NCBI GenBank assembly: GCA_039583875.1
Contig: CM077147.1
Coordinates: 110,406,124-110,470,123, forward strand
Reading direction: 5' to 3'
Length of the DNA stretch: 64,000 bases
Source of the DNA: Platanthera guangdongensis
Taxonomy: Eukaryota; Streptophyta; Magnoliopsida; Asparagales; Orchidaceae
The notes under the pieces were generated by a model that saw only the letters and a program-made list of their open reading frames with translations, was not told the DNA's origin and searched no databases. Shown here piece by piece: positions 43,990 through 54,051 of the stretch (the stretch's first letter is position 1; each line of letters opens with the position of its first letter). Both the position numbers and the translations under genes were made by a program.

Positions 43990-44765
43990 GTTGATTCAAT
44001 ACTCGACACGATAGAACACGCCCTGGTCACGCCCATGGTCACGCCCGTGACACCAGGCGTGATGCCTATCGTCGAACGAAATTCGTCGAACTCAACTAAA
44101 ATCGTCGAACGGAGAACACGCCCAGGTCACGCCCATGGTCACGCCTGTGACGTGGGGCGTGACACCTAAATCGTCGAACTCAACCTAAAATCGTCGAACG
44201 GAGAATTCGTTGAACTCTCCTAAAATCGTCGACTGGAGAACACACCCCAGTCACGCCAATGGTCACGCCCATGGTCTCACCCCTTGACGTGGGGCGTGAC
44301 ACCTAAATCGTCGAACTCAGCCAAAAATCGTCGAACGGAGAATTCGTTCAACTATCCTAAAATCGTCGACCGGAGAACACGCCCCGGTCACGCCCATAGT
44401 CACGCCCGTGACATAGGGCCTGTAACCCTCTCACTCGAGAACCAACCACCTACTCGAGTACCTTTGGCAACTACTCGAGTACTTTTAGCACCTACTCGAG
44501 TATCTTAAGTCATGCCCCTGGGTCATGCCTGTGACCCAGGGCGTGTAACTCACTTTACTCGAGAACTTTGAAAACTACTCGAGTAACCCCGGCAGCTACT
44601 CGAGTACCTTCAGTCACGCCCCTGGGTCACGCCCGTGACCCAGGGCGTGTAACCCACTTTACTCGAGTACTTTGAAAACTACTCGAGTAACCTCGGCAGC
44701 TACTCGAGTACCTTCAGTCACGCCCCTGGGTCACGCCCGTGACCCAGGGTGTGTAACCTGCTCTG
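43990..44765. repeat. E8 LTR box array of three kinds
   Basis: Three box types follow each other: GGTCACGCCCATGGTCACGCC (43990-44410), AAATCGTCGAACGGAGAA / TCGTCGAACTC (44070-44370) and CTACTCGAGTACCTT (44430-44715). The last two are the kinds of box that characterise copia elements E7 and E2. A unit of about 95 bases with the Xho-type box and CAGTCACGCCCCTGGGTCAC is repeated three times at 44460-44755. Confidence 0.8.
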
Positions 44766-44967
44766 GACTAATTTCTCCAGTCCACAAGTGCCGCCCTTTT
44801 TCCTCCACTTTCCTGAACTCAAGCCTGCCCTCCTGACTCAAAACTCGCACGGGGGCCTAGCGCGAATCGGGATGTTATAAATCCTATAAACAAAATAAAA
44901 GATTTCGTCCTCGAAATCAGGCTTGGGCTAGGGGAGAAAAGCATAACAGGAAAATCAACATATTCTT

Positions 44968-46227
44968 TTAAATAAAATTACCTGTAGCAAACAACTCCGG
45001 ATAGCGTTGTTGCATCAAATCCATTGGCTCCCATGTGTACTCCACCTTCCCATGGTTAGACCATAGCACCTTCACCAAGGGAACACTTTTGCGGCGCAAT
45101 ATCCTCGTTTCGTTATCTATGATCTGCACCGGCTCCAATCGCACCGACCTATCAGACGCCATAGCAGCATCAGTAGTGGGGGTATATTGATCGGGCCGTA
45201 ACAGCGCCTTTCTAAGTGACAAAACATGGAACACGTCGTGGAGGTTCTCCAGCTCTGGCGGTAACTCCAACCGATAGGCCAACGGGCCAATCCTTTTCAG
45301 TATAGTATAAGGCCCACCATACCTTGGGCTGAGCTTTTTCACTCCATGCACACGTGACACCCCATGCATTGGTCGGATTTTCAGGAACACCTTATCAGCC
45401 ACTTGGAACTCCACCATCCGGTGCTTGCGTTATAGTACTTCGCCTGTCGACTTTGAGCCTCCAACATGCGATGTCGTATCAATCTGACCGCCGCATCAGT
45501 ATCCTCTATATATTCATTTCCCAATGCCTTCAGATCTTATTCCTGTACCCAAGACAAGGGAGTCCTGCACCTTCTTCCGTAAAGGGCTTCATGGGGTGCC
45601 ATACCGATGCTCGCCTGATGGCTATTATTGTAGGAGAATTCCACTAGGGGCAAGAGTCTTTCCCACGGCTCTCCTCTGTCCAGCACACATAACCTCAATA
45701 AATCCTCGAGTGTTCTGATGGTCTGCTCAGACTGCTCGTCCGTTTGAGGGTGGAATGCAATACTAAAGGTTAGGCGCGAGCCCAAATACGCCTGCACTGC
45801 CTTCTACTCCTTGGAAGTAAAACGACCATCCCGATCCGAAATAATTGCCTTGGGTACGCCATGATACCGTACGAACTACTCCACCAAGAGGCATACCAAA
45901 ACGTCCACGTGTGCTTCCTTCTTCATTGGAATGAGTCGGGCCACCTTTGTCAGTCGATCAACGATAACCCACACTAAATCATTCCCGGAGCGGGAGCGAG
46001 GTAGCCCATTGACGAAGTCCATGGAGATATCCTCAAACTTCCACTCAGGGATGGGCAACGACTGCAACAAACCACCAGGACTCTAACATTCGGCCTTCAC
46101 CCTTTGACAAGCTTCGCAATGTGTAACATAGTAACGAACATCCTTCTTCTTTCCCGGCCAGCACATGGTCTTCCGTAAGCCGACGTACATCTTGGCAATA
46201 CCCGGGTGTACAGAATATTGAGAGCAA
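44968..46227 (-). pseudogene. E8 integrase and chromodomain-like tail, broken
   Basis: Integrase core pieces on the minus strand: [15 protein letters not shown] and [14 protein letters not shown] (first Asp) near 46060-45960, ISDRDGRFTS near 45830 (second Asp), FHPQTDEQSEQTIRTLED near 45750 (Glu) and [14 protein letters not shown] near 45570. The tail at 45417-44968 is one open segment with RYGGPYTILKRIGPLAYRL, DVFHVLSLRKALL and a chromodomain-like VKVLWSNHGKVEYTWEP ending near PELFATG. Stops separate the pieces. It differs clearly from the E4 integrase, so the two elements are different families. Confidence 0.82.
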
Positions 46228-47071
46228 TGTGCCTCTCTCAAGATATCCTCCCAGATTTTGCCACCCTTGGGAATATAGAGCCGGCCACGAAAATAAACGA
46301 GGTCGTTTTTAGTGTTTACTCATCGGTTGTCCCATCTTCAATTGCCTTGATTGTCGGGGCCAAGGCCGCATCCATTCCTTGCTCCACCCGAATCCGATCC
46401 CGGAGATCACAAACTATGCTCATGCTTGCCAAATACTTTGCATACTCTGTCGAAGGAGCCTTGAATACCAGAGTAATATCCATCTCCTCAATCATCCAAG
46501 CAAACTCCATACTCATCAACCGAGACTCTGGGCTAGAGACTGGCACTTTTCTACTTAATTCATCAGCTATTGAGTTCGCTTTCCCAGGGTGGTAGTTCAT
46601 GGTGAACTTATAGTCGCATATAAATTCCAACCACCACTGTTGTGTTAGGTTCAACTCCTTCTGAGTGTGGACATACTTCAAGTTTTTGTGATCAGAAAAG
46701 ATCTCGCAGTGGACGCCATATAGGTAATGCCTCTAGACCTTCAAAACGAACACCACTGCTCCCAACTCCAAATCATGAACCGGGTAATTGATTTCATGTT
46801 TCTTTAACTGCCTTGAAGCATAAGCGATTACGTGCCCGTGCTGCATTAATACTGCTCCCATCCCTTGATATGACGCGTCCGTGTAAACCTGAAATACTTC
46901 CTTCCCAGACGAAAGTGCAAGGATGGGGGCGGAGGTAAGCCTATCCTTCAGCTCTTGGAACGCCGCATCACATTGAGGAGTCCATTCAAATGGCACACAT
47001 TTCTTCGTCAAAGAAGTAAGAGGAAGGGCAATCTTGGAGAATCCTTTCACGAACTTGCGGTAGTACCCGGC
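46228..47071 (-). pseudogene. E8 RNase H and reverse transcriptase end, truncated
   Basis: The thumb of the reverse transcriptase starts at the junction ([19 protein letters not shown]). RNase H follows with [18 protein letters not shown] (active-site Asp) and [10 protein letters not shown], then the connection [20 protein letters not shown] and DELSRK. A stop separates 46733 from 46681. The polymerase palm, protease and gag are missing because of the deletion at about 47072. Confidence 0.82.
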
Positions 47072-47087
47072 AAGTCAGCTGTTCCGG
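47072..47087. other. Deletion junction E8 / E4 LTR
   Basis: Left of this the sequence is E8 reverse transcriptase; right of it, from GGGCTGACCTCAAAC, it is E4 LTR starting at the equivalent of base 37534. About 16 bases match neither partner clearly. This looks like an illegitimate-recombination deletion. Confidence 0.65.
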
Positions 47088-49239
47088 GCTGACCTCAAAC
47101 TGTGTAACAAACACATCTCCTCCTGGCCGCCCCTAACGGAACTCGTGGTACCCCTCCAACCTGCAAGTCAGCACTTCGTATACAATATACATATACAAGT
47201 AAAGCCTAAGGAACAGGCTTGGATGTCTCAAAAAACATGCACGTTCTTTATTGTTGAGCATATAGAGAAAAGGGGCCTACTATGCAACATGTATGCAAAA
47301 CCCGGGCTTCACCCAAGGCACCCTATCGCGTATGCATCTAGCACATCATCACATCATCTGGGTACTCATCATTTACCCATTCGCATTAAGCCGCAAACAA
47401 ATGGGTACTGCATTTCCCCCCAACGGCACACAGGCCGCCACATAAAATTCTTGCCAAGGCCCCACCCGCTCATGGTCTTAGACCTGGGCTTGCCTGCAAG
47501 CTCTGACTTCTCATGTCAGGATTCTGTCTAACACACTGACCGATTCTAAGAAGCCTTGCTGGACCCCACCCGCTCATGGACTCATTGTCTGGGCTTGCCC
47601 CATGCTTGGTGTTCTCGTCAGTCTCACAGAAGGGGACTAGTCTCGGTGGGACACTCTCCACACATGAGATGCACGTCATGGGATAGCCAGCCGACCACGG
47701 AGACAAAGCCACGCCTTGGCACATCACAATCCAATAACATTTCCACCCTAATATCTCATTTGTACTACAATGTCCCCTCGCACCAAGGAAACCATCTACC
47801 GCCAATGCGGAGCTAACCTTGTCCGCCAAGGAAACCATCTACCTCCATTGCGGAGCTAACCTTGCCCGGTTCCGGCTACACGTACTCACTCGAGAAATGG
47901 GGAAAAACACAAACATCACAAATGGCATCTTGCCGCAATGAATTTCTACAAAATCACTAAAGCTTGTATGGAACATCACCCAGTCGGACTAACAGTCGGG
48001 ACCACGGCTTCACCCACCATGCCTAATCCACTAATGGAGCGGATCTCTAATGCAAAAACTTGCCGGGGACGGACTCAATCGACCCAGAGATTCCTCTTGA
48101 ACCATGGCGACCAAAACCCCTCCCATTTGTGAGTTTGGTGCCCAAAAACTAGAAAGTAAAAGATGTTAAACACGCATCCTAAAACTAAGAGGAGAAGTGT
48201 TGTTACCTTCCGACCCCTCTTCCTAGCCATGGAAACTTAGTCGGATGAAAACCTTCGCAATGGTCTTGCCTCCACGGATCTGGACTCGGCTCGCGATTTG
48301 GAGCACCGAAGCTTCTCCGGCAGCTGGATCTCTCCTTCACCTCCCTCCTTGCTCTCCCTTCTCTCTAGATGTTAGAAAGAGAGTACTTGATGAAGAATGA
48401 GGGTTCCCAAACTCTATTCCCGGACTTAACTCAGCAAGGACAACCGTGAACCATTAGATCCCAAAAGAAGGAAATGAACAGCCACGATCCGAACTGAAAA
48501 TCAAAACACCTGGGCCAAACACGGCTTGTGACACGCCCGTGTCCAAGGTTGGGTGCCTCAATCGACGATAAAACCGTCGCACCCAGAAAAAGACACGGGA
48601 TATAAACACGCCCGTATCAAAGCTGACACGCCCGTGTCATGCAGTACACGCCCGTGTTGCAGGGCGTGTTCCTCCCTCGACACAGGATCAAATCCCACCC
48701 GAGAAGGACATGGGTAATCGACAAGCCCGTGTCGAAATTGCCATGCCCGTGTCAGGCCGAACACAACTGGCCTCCAGGCTATGTTCAATCCCTTAACACA
48801 GCCCGGCTCACAACTCGAGCAGGACATGGCCTGGGTCACGCCCGTGTCTCAGACCGTGTTCGAAGTCTCAACGATCGTCAATTGCCTCTTCGTCGACCTT
48901 GCAGAAACTTCGTCGAACACGCGCACGACATGGCCTTGGACACGCCCGTGTCCCAAGCCGTGTTCACTGTCTCGATTTTTCATCGAGCGCAGTTCGTCGA
49001 CCACCCGAGTTCTCCATCGAACCCGGGCACGACACGGCCATGGACACGCCCGTGTCCTAGGCTATGTTCCCTGTCTCGACACTTCGTCGAGCAAAAATCG
49101 TCGACTTCCCGGGCTCTCGATGAACCCGAGCACGATACGGCCATGGACACGCATGTGTCCTAGGCCGTGTGACTCTTACGAAGACCCAAACTTGGCTCTC
49201 GACGCTACTCGTCCCTCTTTTGAATTTTGGGGCGTTACA
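47088..49239 (-). repeat. E4 5' LTR, truncated
   Basis: Matches the 3' LTR copy from 37534 to 39685 with no net length change, including the ACACGCCCGTGT array (48520-49180) and the end GGGGCGTTACA. Roughly 430 bases at the inner end and all adjoining internal sequence are lost. Confidence 0.88.
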
Positions 49240-49241
49240 AC

Positions 49242-49304
49242 TAGCTCAGTTGGTGATGAGCTTTGTTGAGGGAAGCTTATCAAGGGGGTTGCGGGTTCAA
49301 GACC
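49242..49304 (+). promoter_or_regulatory. Pol III A and B boxes of short-element copy 1
   Basis: TAGCTCAGTTGG (49242-49253) fits the A box and GGTTCAAGACC (49294-49304) fits the B box. GCTC...GAGC forms a D-stem as in a tRNA. Copy 3 has CAGCTCAGTTAG and TGTTCGAGACC (49645-49655), copy 2 has the B box only. No anticodon stem closes, so this is a tRNA-derived promoter, not a tRNA gene. Confidence 0.7.
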
Positions 49305-49380
49305 TGGACTCAACAATGCACCGCTGCTAAGAAATAGGCGCGGAGAGGATTTGGGGTGCTTGGGCTGCAGCCTAGTATCG

Positions 49381-49510
49381 GCGCCGTGCTAATCCTAATG
49401 GGCTGAGCCCACGGACGATAAGGTCGGGCCGTTACATAAAAAGTGCACTTTTTATGTAACGGCCCGACCTTATCGTCCGTGGGCTCAGCCCATTAGGATT
49501 AGCACAGCGC
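49381..49510. repeat. Perfect inverted repeat at copy 1 / copy 2 junction
   Basis: The sequence is symmetric about 49445/49446 (centre GTGCAC), with perfect arms of about 50 to 60 bases; beyond that the arms continue with mismatches through the rest of copy 2. If transcribed it would fold into a long hairpin. Confidence 0.85.
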
Positions 49511-49787
49511 CGCTACTGGCCCAAGCACCCCAAAGGCTCTCCGCGCCTGTTTCTCAACAGTGATGCATTGTTGAGTCCAGGTCTCGAACCTGCAGCTCAG
49601 TTAGTGATGAGCTTTGTTGAGGGCAGCTTATCAAGGGGGTTGCGTGTTCGAGACCTGGCCTCAACAATGCACCGCTGCTGAGAAACAGGCGCGGAGAGGC
49701 TTTGGGGTGCTTGGGCTGCAGGCCGGTAGCGACGCCATGCTAATCCTAGTGGGCTGAGCCCACGGACGGTAAGGACGAGCCGTTACA

Positions 49788-49927
49788 ACTTGAACTTAGA
49801 AAAGTTTCCTGCATTTCCTTAACCTGCACATTAAAACTCAACAACCCATCAAATACATAATGATGTATATTATTGAGTTATGTGAGGCTTCTCCAAATCA
49901 GGTACACAGTTTCCAATGTACCCAACA
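49788..49927 (-). repeat. E3 5' LTR, remaining 140 bases
   Basis: Starts with the right E4 duplication ACTTG and matches the 3' LTR copy from about 13557 to 13698. Ends ACCCAACA, followed by the right E3 duplication GGAGA (49928-49932). Confidence 0.9.
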
Positions 49928-50123
49928 GGAGATTTATGTCACCATGTTCCACATGCTCCTGGATAAAGTGGTATCGCAGCTCTATGTGCTTTGTCCTGTT
50001 GTGAGAGGCTGGATTGTTTGTTGTCGCAATCGCACTGGAGGAGTCGCAAAACAATGGAATGTCCTTGACCTTCAAGTCGGAGACTTCAAGTTGGCTCTTT
50101 ATCCAAAGAAATTGTGCACAACA
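49928..50123 (-). pseudogene. E2 RNase H, fragment 2
   Basis: The minus strand reads CAQFLWIKSQL, FCDSSSAIATTNNPASHNRT and KHIELRYHFIQEH, the copia RNase H segment directly preceding the piece at 12093-12180. It is cut on the right by E6 at 50124. The part kept has no stop codon. Confidence 0.88.
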
Positions 50124-50159
50124 TGTAACATCCCCTAGAAAACTATACCCCCTAGGAGT

Positions 50160-50190
50160 GGTTTTGTCATGACTAGGTCATGACAAAACC
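50160..50190. repeat. 14-bp inverted repeat near E6 end
   Basis: GGTTTTGTCATGAC and GTCATGACAAAACC flank the three bases TAG, a perfect hairpin 36 bases inside the left end of E6. Confidence 0.85.
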
Positions 50191-50329
50191 CTAGGAAGCC
50201 CAAGAAGACTAAGTTAACCTAGGAATGTAGGTAAGATCACTATGGTCTGCAAATAGTAGATTTCTAAACACTAGTTTAGGATGATCATGGGGATTCACCA
50301 AGACTCCAAGACCCCACCATGACCTCACT

Positions 50330-50860
50330 AATCTATTGAAAGGCCTGAAGGGTCCATTAGAGTCGACCCAGGGTGGCCAAGTTGACCTAGAACCACCCTA
50401 GGCCTAAATTGGGCAAGGTGCCCTAACTAAGGGCAGTATGCCCCTAGTAAGACCAACCAACCCTACCAGGGTCTTCCTAGACCTAAAGTGGGGTCAAAGG
50501 GTCACTAAGGACCCATGGAGGGCAGTCAAAGTGGTTAAGTTGACCAAAGTCATCTCTAACCATAAATGGGTCAAACTGACCTACATAGGGTCAACTGACC
50601 TTCCCTTAGCCAAGTGGATCCCACTCATGTCCTCCTAACCCTAGAGTGAGGTCAATGGGTCACCTAGGACCCATTGGATTCAACCAAAGAGGCTAAGTTG
50701 ACCTAAGTCAACCTTAGCCCTAAAAGGTCAAAGTGTCGTATCTAAGGGTCAAGTGACCCCCAATATGTTTAACCAACCCTACCCAGGTACTTCTAGACTT
50801 TAGGGGAGGCCCATGGGTCACCAAGGACCCATTGGGGTCAGCCCTAGTGGCTATTTTGAC
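50330..50860. repeat. E6 degenerate tandem repeat of about 158 bp
   Basis: GGGTCACCAAGGACCCATTGG followed by a variable stretch and AAGTTGACC recurs at about 50499, 50656 and 50814, with an older copy near 50350. GGGTC and GACCC give each unit local symmetry. Confidence 0.65.
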
Positions 50861-53849
50861 AAAAGTCAACTAGTGGGTCAAAGTGATCAAACTAGCCTAA
50901 ATGAGCTAACCCAAGCTCAAACTCATTTCCCCCACTTGGGCTAACCTCATTTTTATTATTAATATTAGTTAGTGGGGTTATAATAGGCTAGAGGAGAGAT
51001 CAAAATTAGTCTTGATGGGTAGGAGAGAAAAAGCTCCATTTTCCCCTTTAATGGAGGAGAGAGAAAGAGGGAGAAAATGACCATTCATGGTGATTGAATG
51101 CCATTGACTCCTCATTTTCTCTCCCAATTGATGGAGATTCACTCCCTCTATCAGTTATGGGGAGTTTTTTGATGGATTCATGCCTCGGGAAGGTGAAACC
51201 ACCATGGCCTTAATTTTCCCTTTAGTGGCCATTAATGGCCATTGATGCTACGCTCATCCTATCTCCCATTTGAATGTTTTAAAAGCTTACCTAGACTTAG
51301 GGCAGGAGTTTCCACCATTTTCCTGAAGAAACCGAGCCCTCTGGTTGCACAGTTGTAGAGCATGGAAAAGCTCCACCACCGGCCATGGCAACTCGAAGAT
51401 CGGCCCGCCTCCAGCCCTCCAATAAGGTCCTCCTCTACTCCTTCTATGGATAGATCTTAGGAAACTTTTGGGATGAGAATTGGGCTCAAATGAGCCAGAT
51501 CGGGTGAGGATTTTTCTTGGTTTTCCATGAAAAAAATGGGTCGGGCTCGCCGGAAACCACCCCTCCGGCGGCCGTGCCGCCGCCCGGCAATAGCCCCCAC
51601 CTCAACGAAGGTGGTGGCAGTGGTGGTCGGCCAGGGAGGTGGTCGGGTGGTCGGGAAATGGACTTGGAATAAGCTCTAGGTCGGGCTGATCCCATCCCTT
51701 GGCTGGAGGAAGAAGATGACTTGGAGCCCCACGATTTTGCTTTAAGATCTGTGCTGGATCTGATTTTATTAAATCCTATTATTTCAATTTCTGTCTTGTT
51801 TACTGATTTGTTTTAAATTAAATATTACAAATACATAGGCGCTTTTTTAGAAGAGGTTGTCAACATGAAAATTGTAGCTCCATGGGTCTACGTTAATTGA
51901 AAATTGGTTGCAACCAATTTGGGTAAGTGGTTTGACCACAACACCAATTTTGATGAGGACTATACCTAGGCTAGACCAGAGACAATTTTGAGTGCCCCCA
52001 TCATTCCAGCCATTCAAATGACCTGAAATTTTGGATTGGTATCATTCCTAACCATACCTAGAACATATCCAAAATTGTGAATTTTTGGAAAAACGTTTCC
52101 TAAAGTTTTTGTAGAAATTTAATAATCCATGTAGGAATTATTTAATAGGTCTGATGACCTCCAAAACCTCCCAAATTTTGGGGAGTGGTCCTTGTCGTCA
52201 TCATAAGACTCTGGATAAAATGTCATCTCATTTGGAGATGATTTGAATTGAATGTTTTCAAACCATATCCTAGCCTTAATGAGGGGTATTTAGGTCAAAA
52301 GTGCACTTGTGGGTTTAGGTGGTCAAACCACCTCAACAGAGGTTGAAATTTGGGCCACTGACTTGGAATGACTTTTAACACCCTCCCATGGAAGATGGGG
52401 TGGATTGGAATAAATTTGCCCTAGGTCCTAATACCCAACCCTAAGGAAGGGTTTTGCGGTCTTGTGAAGGGCATGAGGTCAAAAGACCTTGAAATGAATT
52501 GAAATTTGGGGGAGAGGACACTAGGGTATTTAGTGTCCTCTGGTAAAAAAATCTTAGGGAATTTGGAAATAGGTAGGCCCCTCAAAACCCTAACCCTACT
52601 TTAGGTCACAAACGTAGTAGTGATAGAATAGGGTACTAAACTCATTGAACAGTGCCGAAACTTGGGTATTGTGGTCATAGGGGTTGTATGAACCTCTGGA
52701 AATTTAATTGGGAATTTTTGATGAAAACTTTTAATACTTCTTTTGTAATGCACGAGTTAGCCCTACTTAATTATTTGGATATTGTGGACTCACTGTCCAT
52801 TGGAAAGTCATAAAAATTAGGCAGAAGAAGTTTTAGACCATTATGCTCATGTATTAATTTTATTAGAATTTTTAAGTACATATTTACAGTGCCTGCTTCA
52901 CAAGATCATAAAATTGGGAATTGGTAGAATAATTCTTTCAGAGTTCATTTCATGATGAAAAATTATAAAATTTGTCCTAGTGTTTTTCTTGATCCGTATG
53001 TACATGTTTGCATTTTCTCAGAATTTTTGGAGGTATTCTTGCTATACTTGACTCTTAAGAATGATTAATACAAGTTATATTTAAAATTAGAATTAGAGGC
53101 CTAAAGTTTGCTGAAAAATTGGGAGACTTTGGATTCTATGTTAAATACTCATATTGTATTTATCATAATTTTTGTGGAGCATTTGCATGTATGAAATTGG
53201 TACTTTATGTTCAAACATGCGGTTTTTGGATTACTAGAATAATTAAATAAATTATCAGACAAATTAGGAAAATTATGAATTTCTGGATTTAGGCTAAATA
53301 TATCATGTTAGCCCTCCAATAATTATTATAGCGGTACTGGGTGATTATTTTGAGTACCTCTCATTTTACACATCATATAGCTTAGGATAGTATATGTTTA
53401 GTAAAAAAACTGTAGAATCAAGTTATGGTGCAAAATGCACCTAGGGAGTTGGGATATTATTGTGTTGATCTGGTGAGAGAAATGAGATTATCATCGGGAG
53501 TTGTGTTGGGGAGTGAGAAGTTTGGCTAGGGGTTAAGTGGTGCTCGGTGCCGACGAAACATCATCTTCCCCGTAGGAGAGGAAGTGTTAAATACACTAGG
53601 GTCAGCTCCAGTATAACATTTAAGTGTTTGGGAGATGGGAAGTAACCAATGATAATAAGTGCCTTGCGAAAGGGAGCTTTGGGCTTCAACCCATCGTAGT
53701 TCCTAGTGCCCTAGAGAGCCCTTCACGGGGAATACCTTGGGCAGTCCTGGGTTAACCTAAACTGTAGGCAAAATAAACTGCAAGAGTAACTAGTATAACT
53801 AGGGATTCACCTTCACCCACCTCGATGCCCGGGATCTTAGGTGGTCTCA

Positions 53850-53985
53850 CTCAGGATGTAGACTCGATGGATTTAGTGACGGATGGGATAGTCCAGCGAG
53901 CTTTGGCTCAGTTGATGTTTGTGATGGACGGGATAGTCCAGGGAGCTTTGGCTCGATGGATATATGTGAAGGACGGGTTAGAAAG
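53850..53985. repeat. E6 tandem repeat of about 50 bp
   Basis: Three units with GATGGGATAGTCCAGCGAGC followed by TTTGGCTC and GATGGATTTA-like sequence lie close to the E7 insertion point. Confidence 0.75.
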
Positions 53986-54037
53986 TTCAGGAGGTATGCT
54001 TGATACCACCTGAAGGTGTTAGTTAGATCAGATATAC

Positions 54038-54051
54038 TCTAGAGGGGGGTG
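54038..54051 (-). promoter_or_regulatory. E7 poly-C box near LTR end
   Basis: The plus strand reads TCTAGAGGGGGGTGAATAG, the same box and distance from the LTR end as in E2 and E3. Confidence 0.6.

Larger units (their letters stand above)
41035..44879 (-). repeat. E8 3' LTR, 3.8 kb
   Basis: Left edge TGTAAGACC followed by a 16-base C run; right edge GGGATGTTATA, a mutated form of the GTTACA end. It contains the (TA)n tract, a 56-bp tandem repeat (about 42130-42345), a low-copy AT-rich part (42600-43060) and a box-rich end (43990-44760) with GTCACGCCC, TCGTCGAAC and CTACTCGAGTA boxes. No gene is recognised. Confidence 0.75.
41035..47071 (-). mobile_element. E8: second Ty3/gypsy element, inside E4 integrase
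   Basis: It starts at TGTAAGACCCCC in the E4 integrase and holds one long LTR (41035-44879) and, on the minus strand, chromodomain, integrase, RNase H and part of the reverse transcriptase. It ends abruptly inside the reverse transcriptase at about 47071, where E4 LTR sequence begins after a short unassigned stretch. A deletion removed the rest of E8 together with the inner part of E4. Confidence 0.8.
37101..49787 (-). mobile_element. E4: Ty3/gypsy element inside the E3 LTR, rearranged
   Basis: The insertion is bounded by ACTTG on both sides (37096-37100 and 49788-49792). It consists of a complete left LTR (37101-39685), integrase sequence on the minus strand up to 41034, the nested element E8, a deletion junction near 47072-47087, a truncated right LTR (47088-49239) and a cluster of tRNA-derived short elements (49240-49787). 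E4's own gag, protease and reverse transcriptase are missing. On the minus strand the left LTR is the 3' LTR. Confidence 0.85.
49240..49787. mobile_element. Cluster of three tRNA-derived short elements (+,-,+)
   Basis: Three copies of one short unit lie head to tail and head to head. Copy 1 is plus at about 49240-49445, copy 2 minus at 49446-49590 (its 5' end is missing), copy 3 plus at 49591-49787. Each plus copy has an A-box-like and a B-box-like pol III promoter and ends in GGCCGTTACA or GAGCCGTTACA. Copies 1 and 2 meet in a perfect palindrome, giving a long hairpin. The cluster lies exactly between the E4 LTR end and the right ACTTG duplication. Confidence 0.7.
12181..49927 (-). mobile_element. 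E3: full-length copia (Sirevirus-like) element, nested
   Basis: E3 is a complete but inactive element between GGAGA duplications. On the minus strand its order is 5' LTR (49927-49788 plus 37100-35764), primer binding site, gag, pol, box cluster, ORF3, purine tract and 3' LTR (13698-12181). Three later insertions sit in it: TRG at 13832-21834, E5 at 25002-29948 and E4 with E8 at 37101-49787. Without them E3 is roughly 12 kb. The first 185 bases of the two LTRs show about 15 differences by eye, so the insertion is not recent. Confidence 0.9.
50124..54010. mobile_element. E6: gypsy-like LTR or non-coding element, truncated
   Basis: Starts TGTAACATCCCC exactly where the E2 RNase H frame stops and shows no coding capacity over 3.9 kb. 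The TGTAAC start is that of the gypsy LTRs here (E4, E8). The right end is cut by E7 at 54011. It could be a very long LTR or a solo LTR whose other end is beyond the window. Inside are an inverted repeat at 50160-50190, tandem repeats at 50330-50860 and 53850-53985, and otherwise nothing recognisable. Confidence 0.55.

Noticed and set aside
49242..49304. tRNA gene
   Set aside because: A and B boxes and a D-stem are present, but no anticodon or acceptor stem closes, and the same unit occurs three times with long 3' bodies, as in a tRNA-derived short interspersed element.
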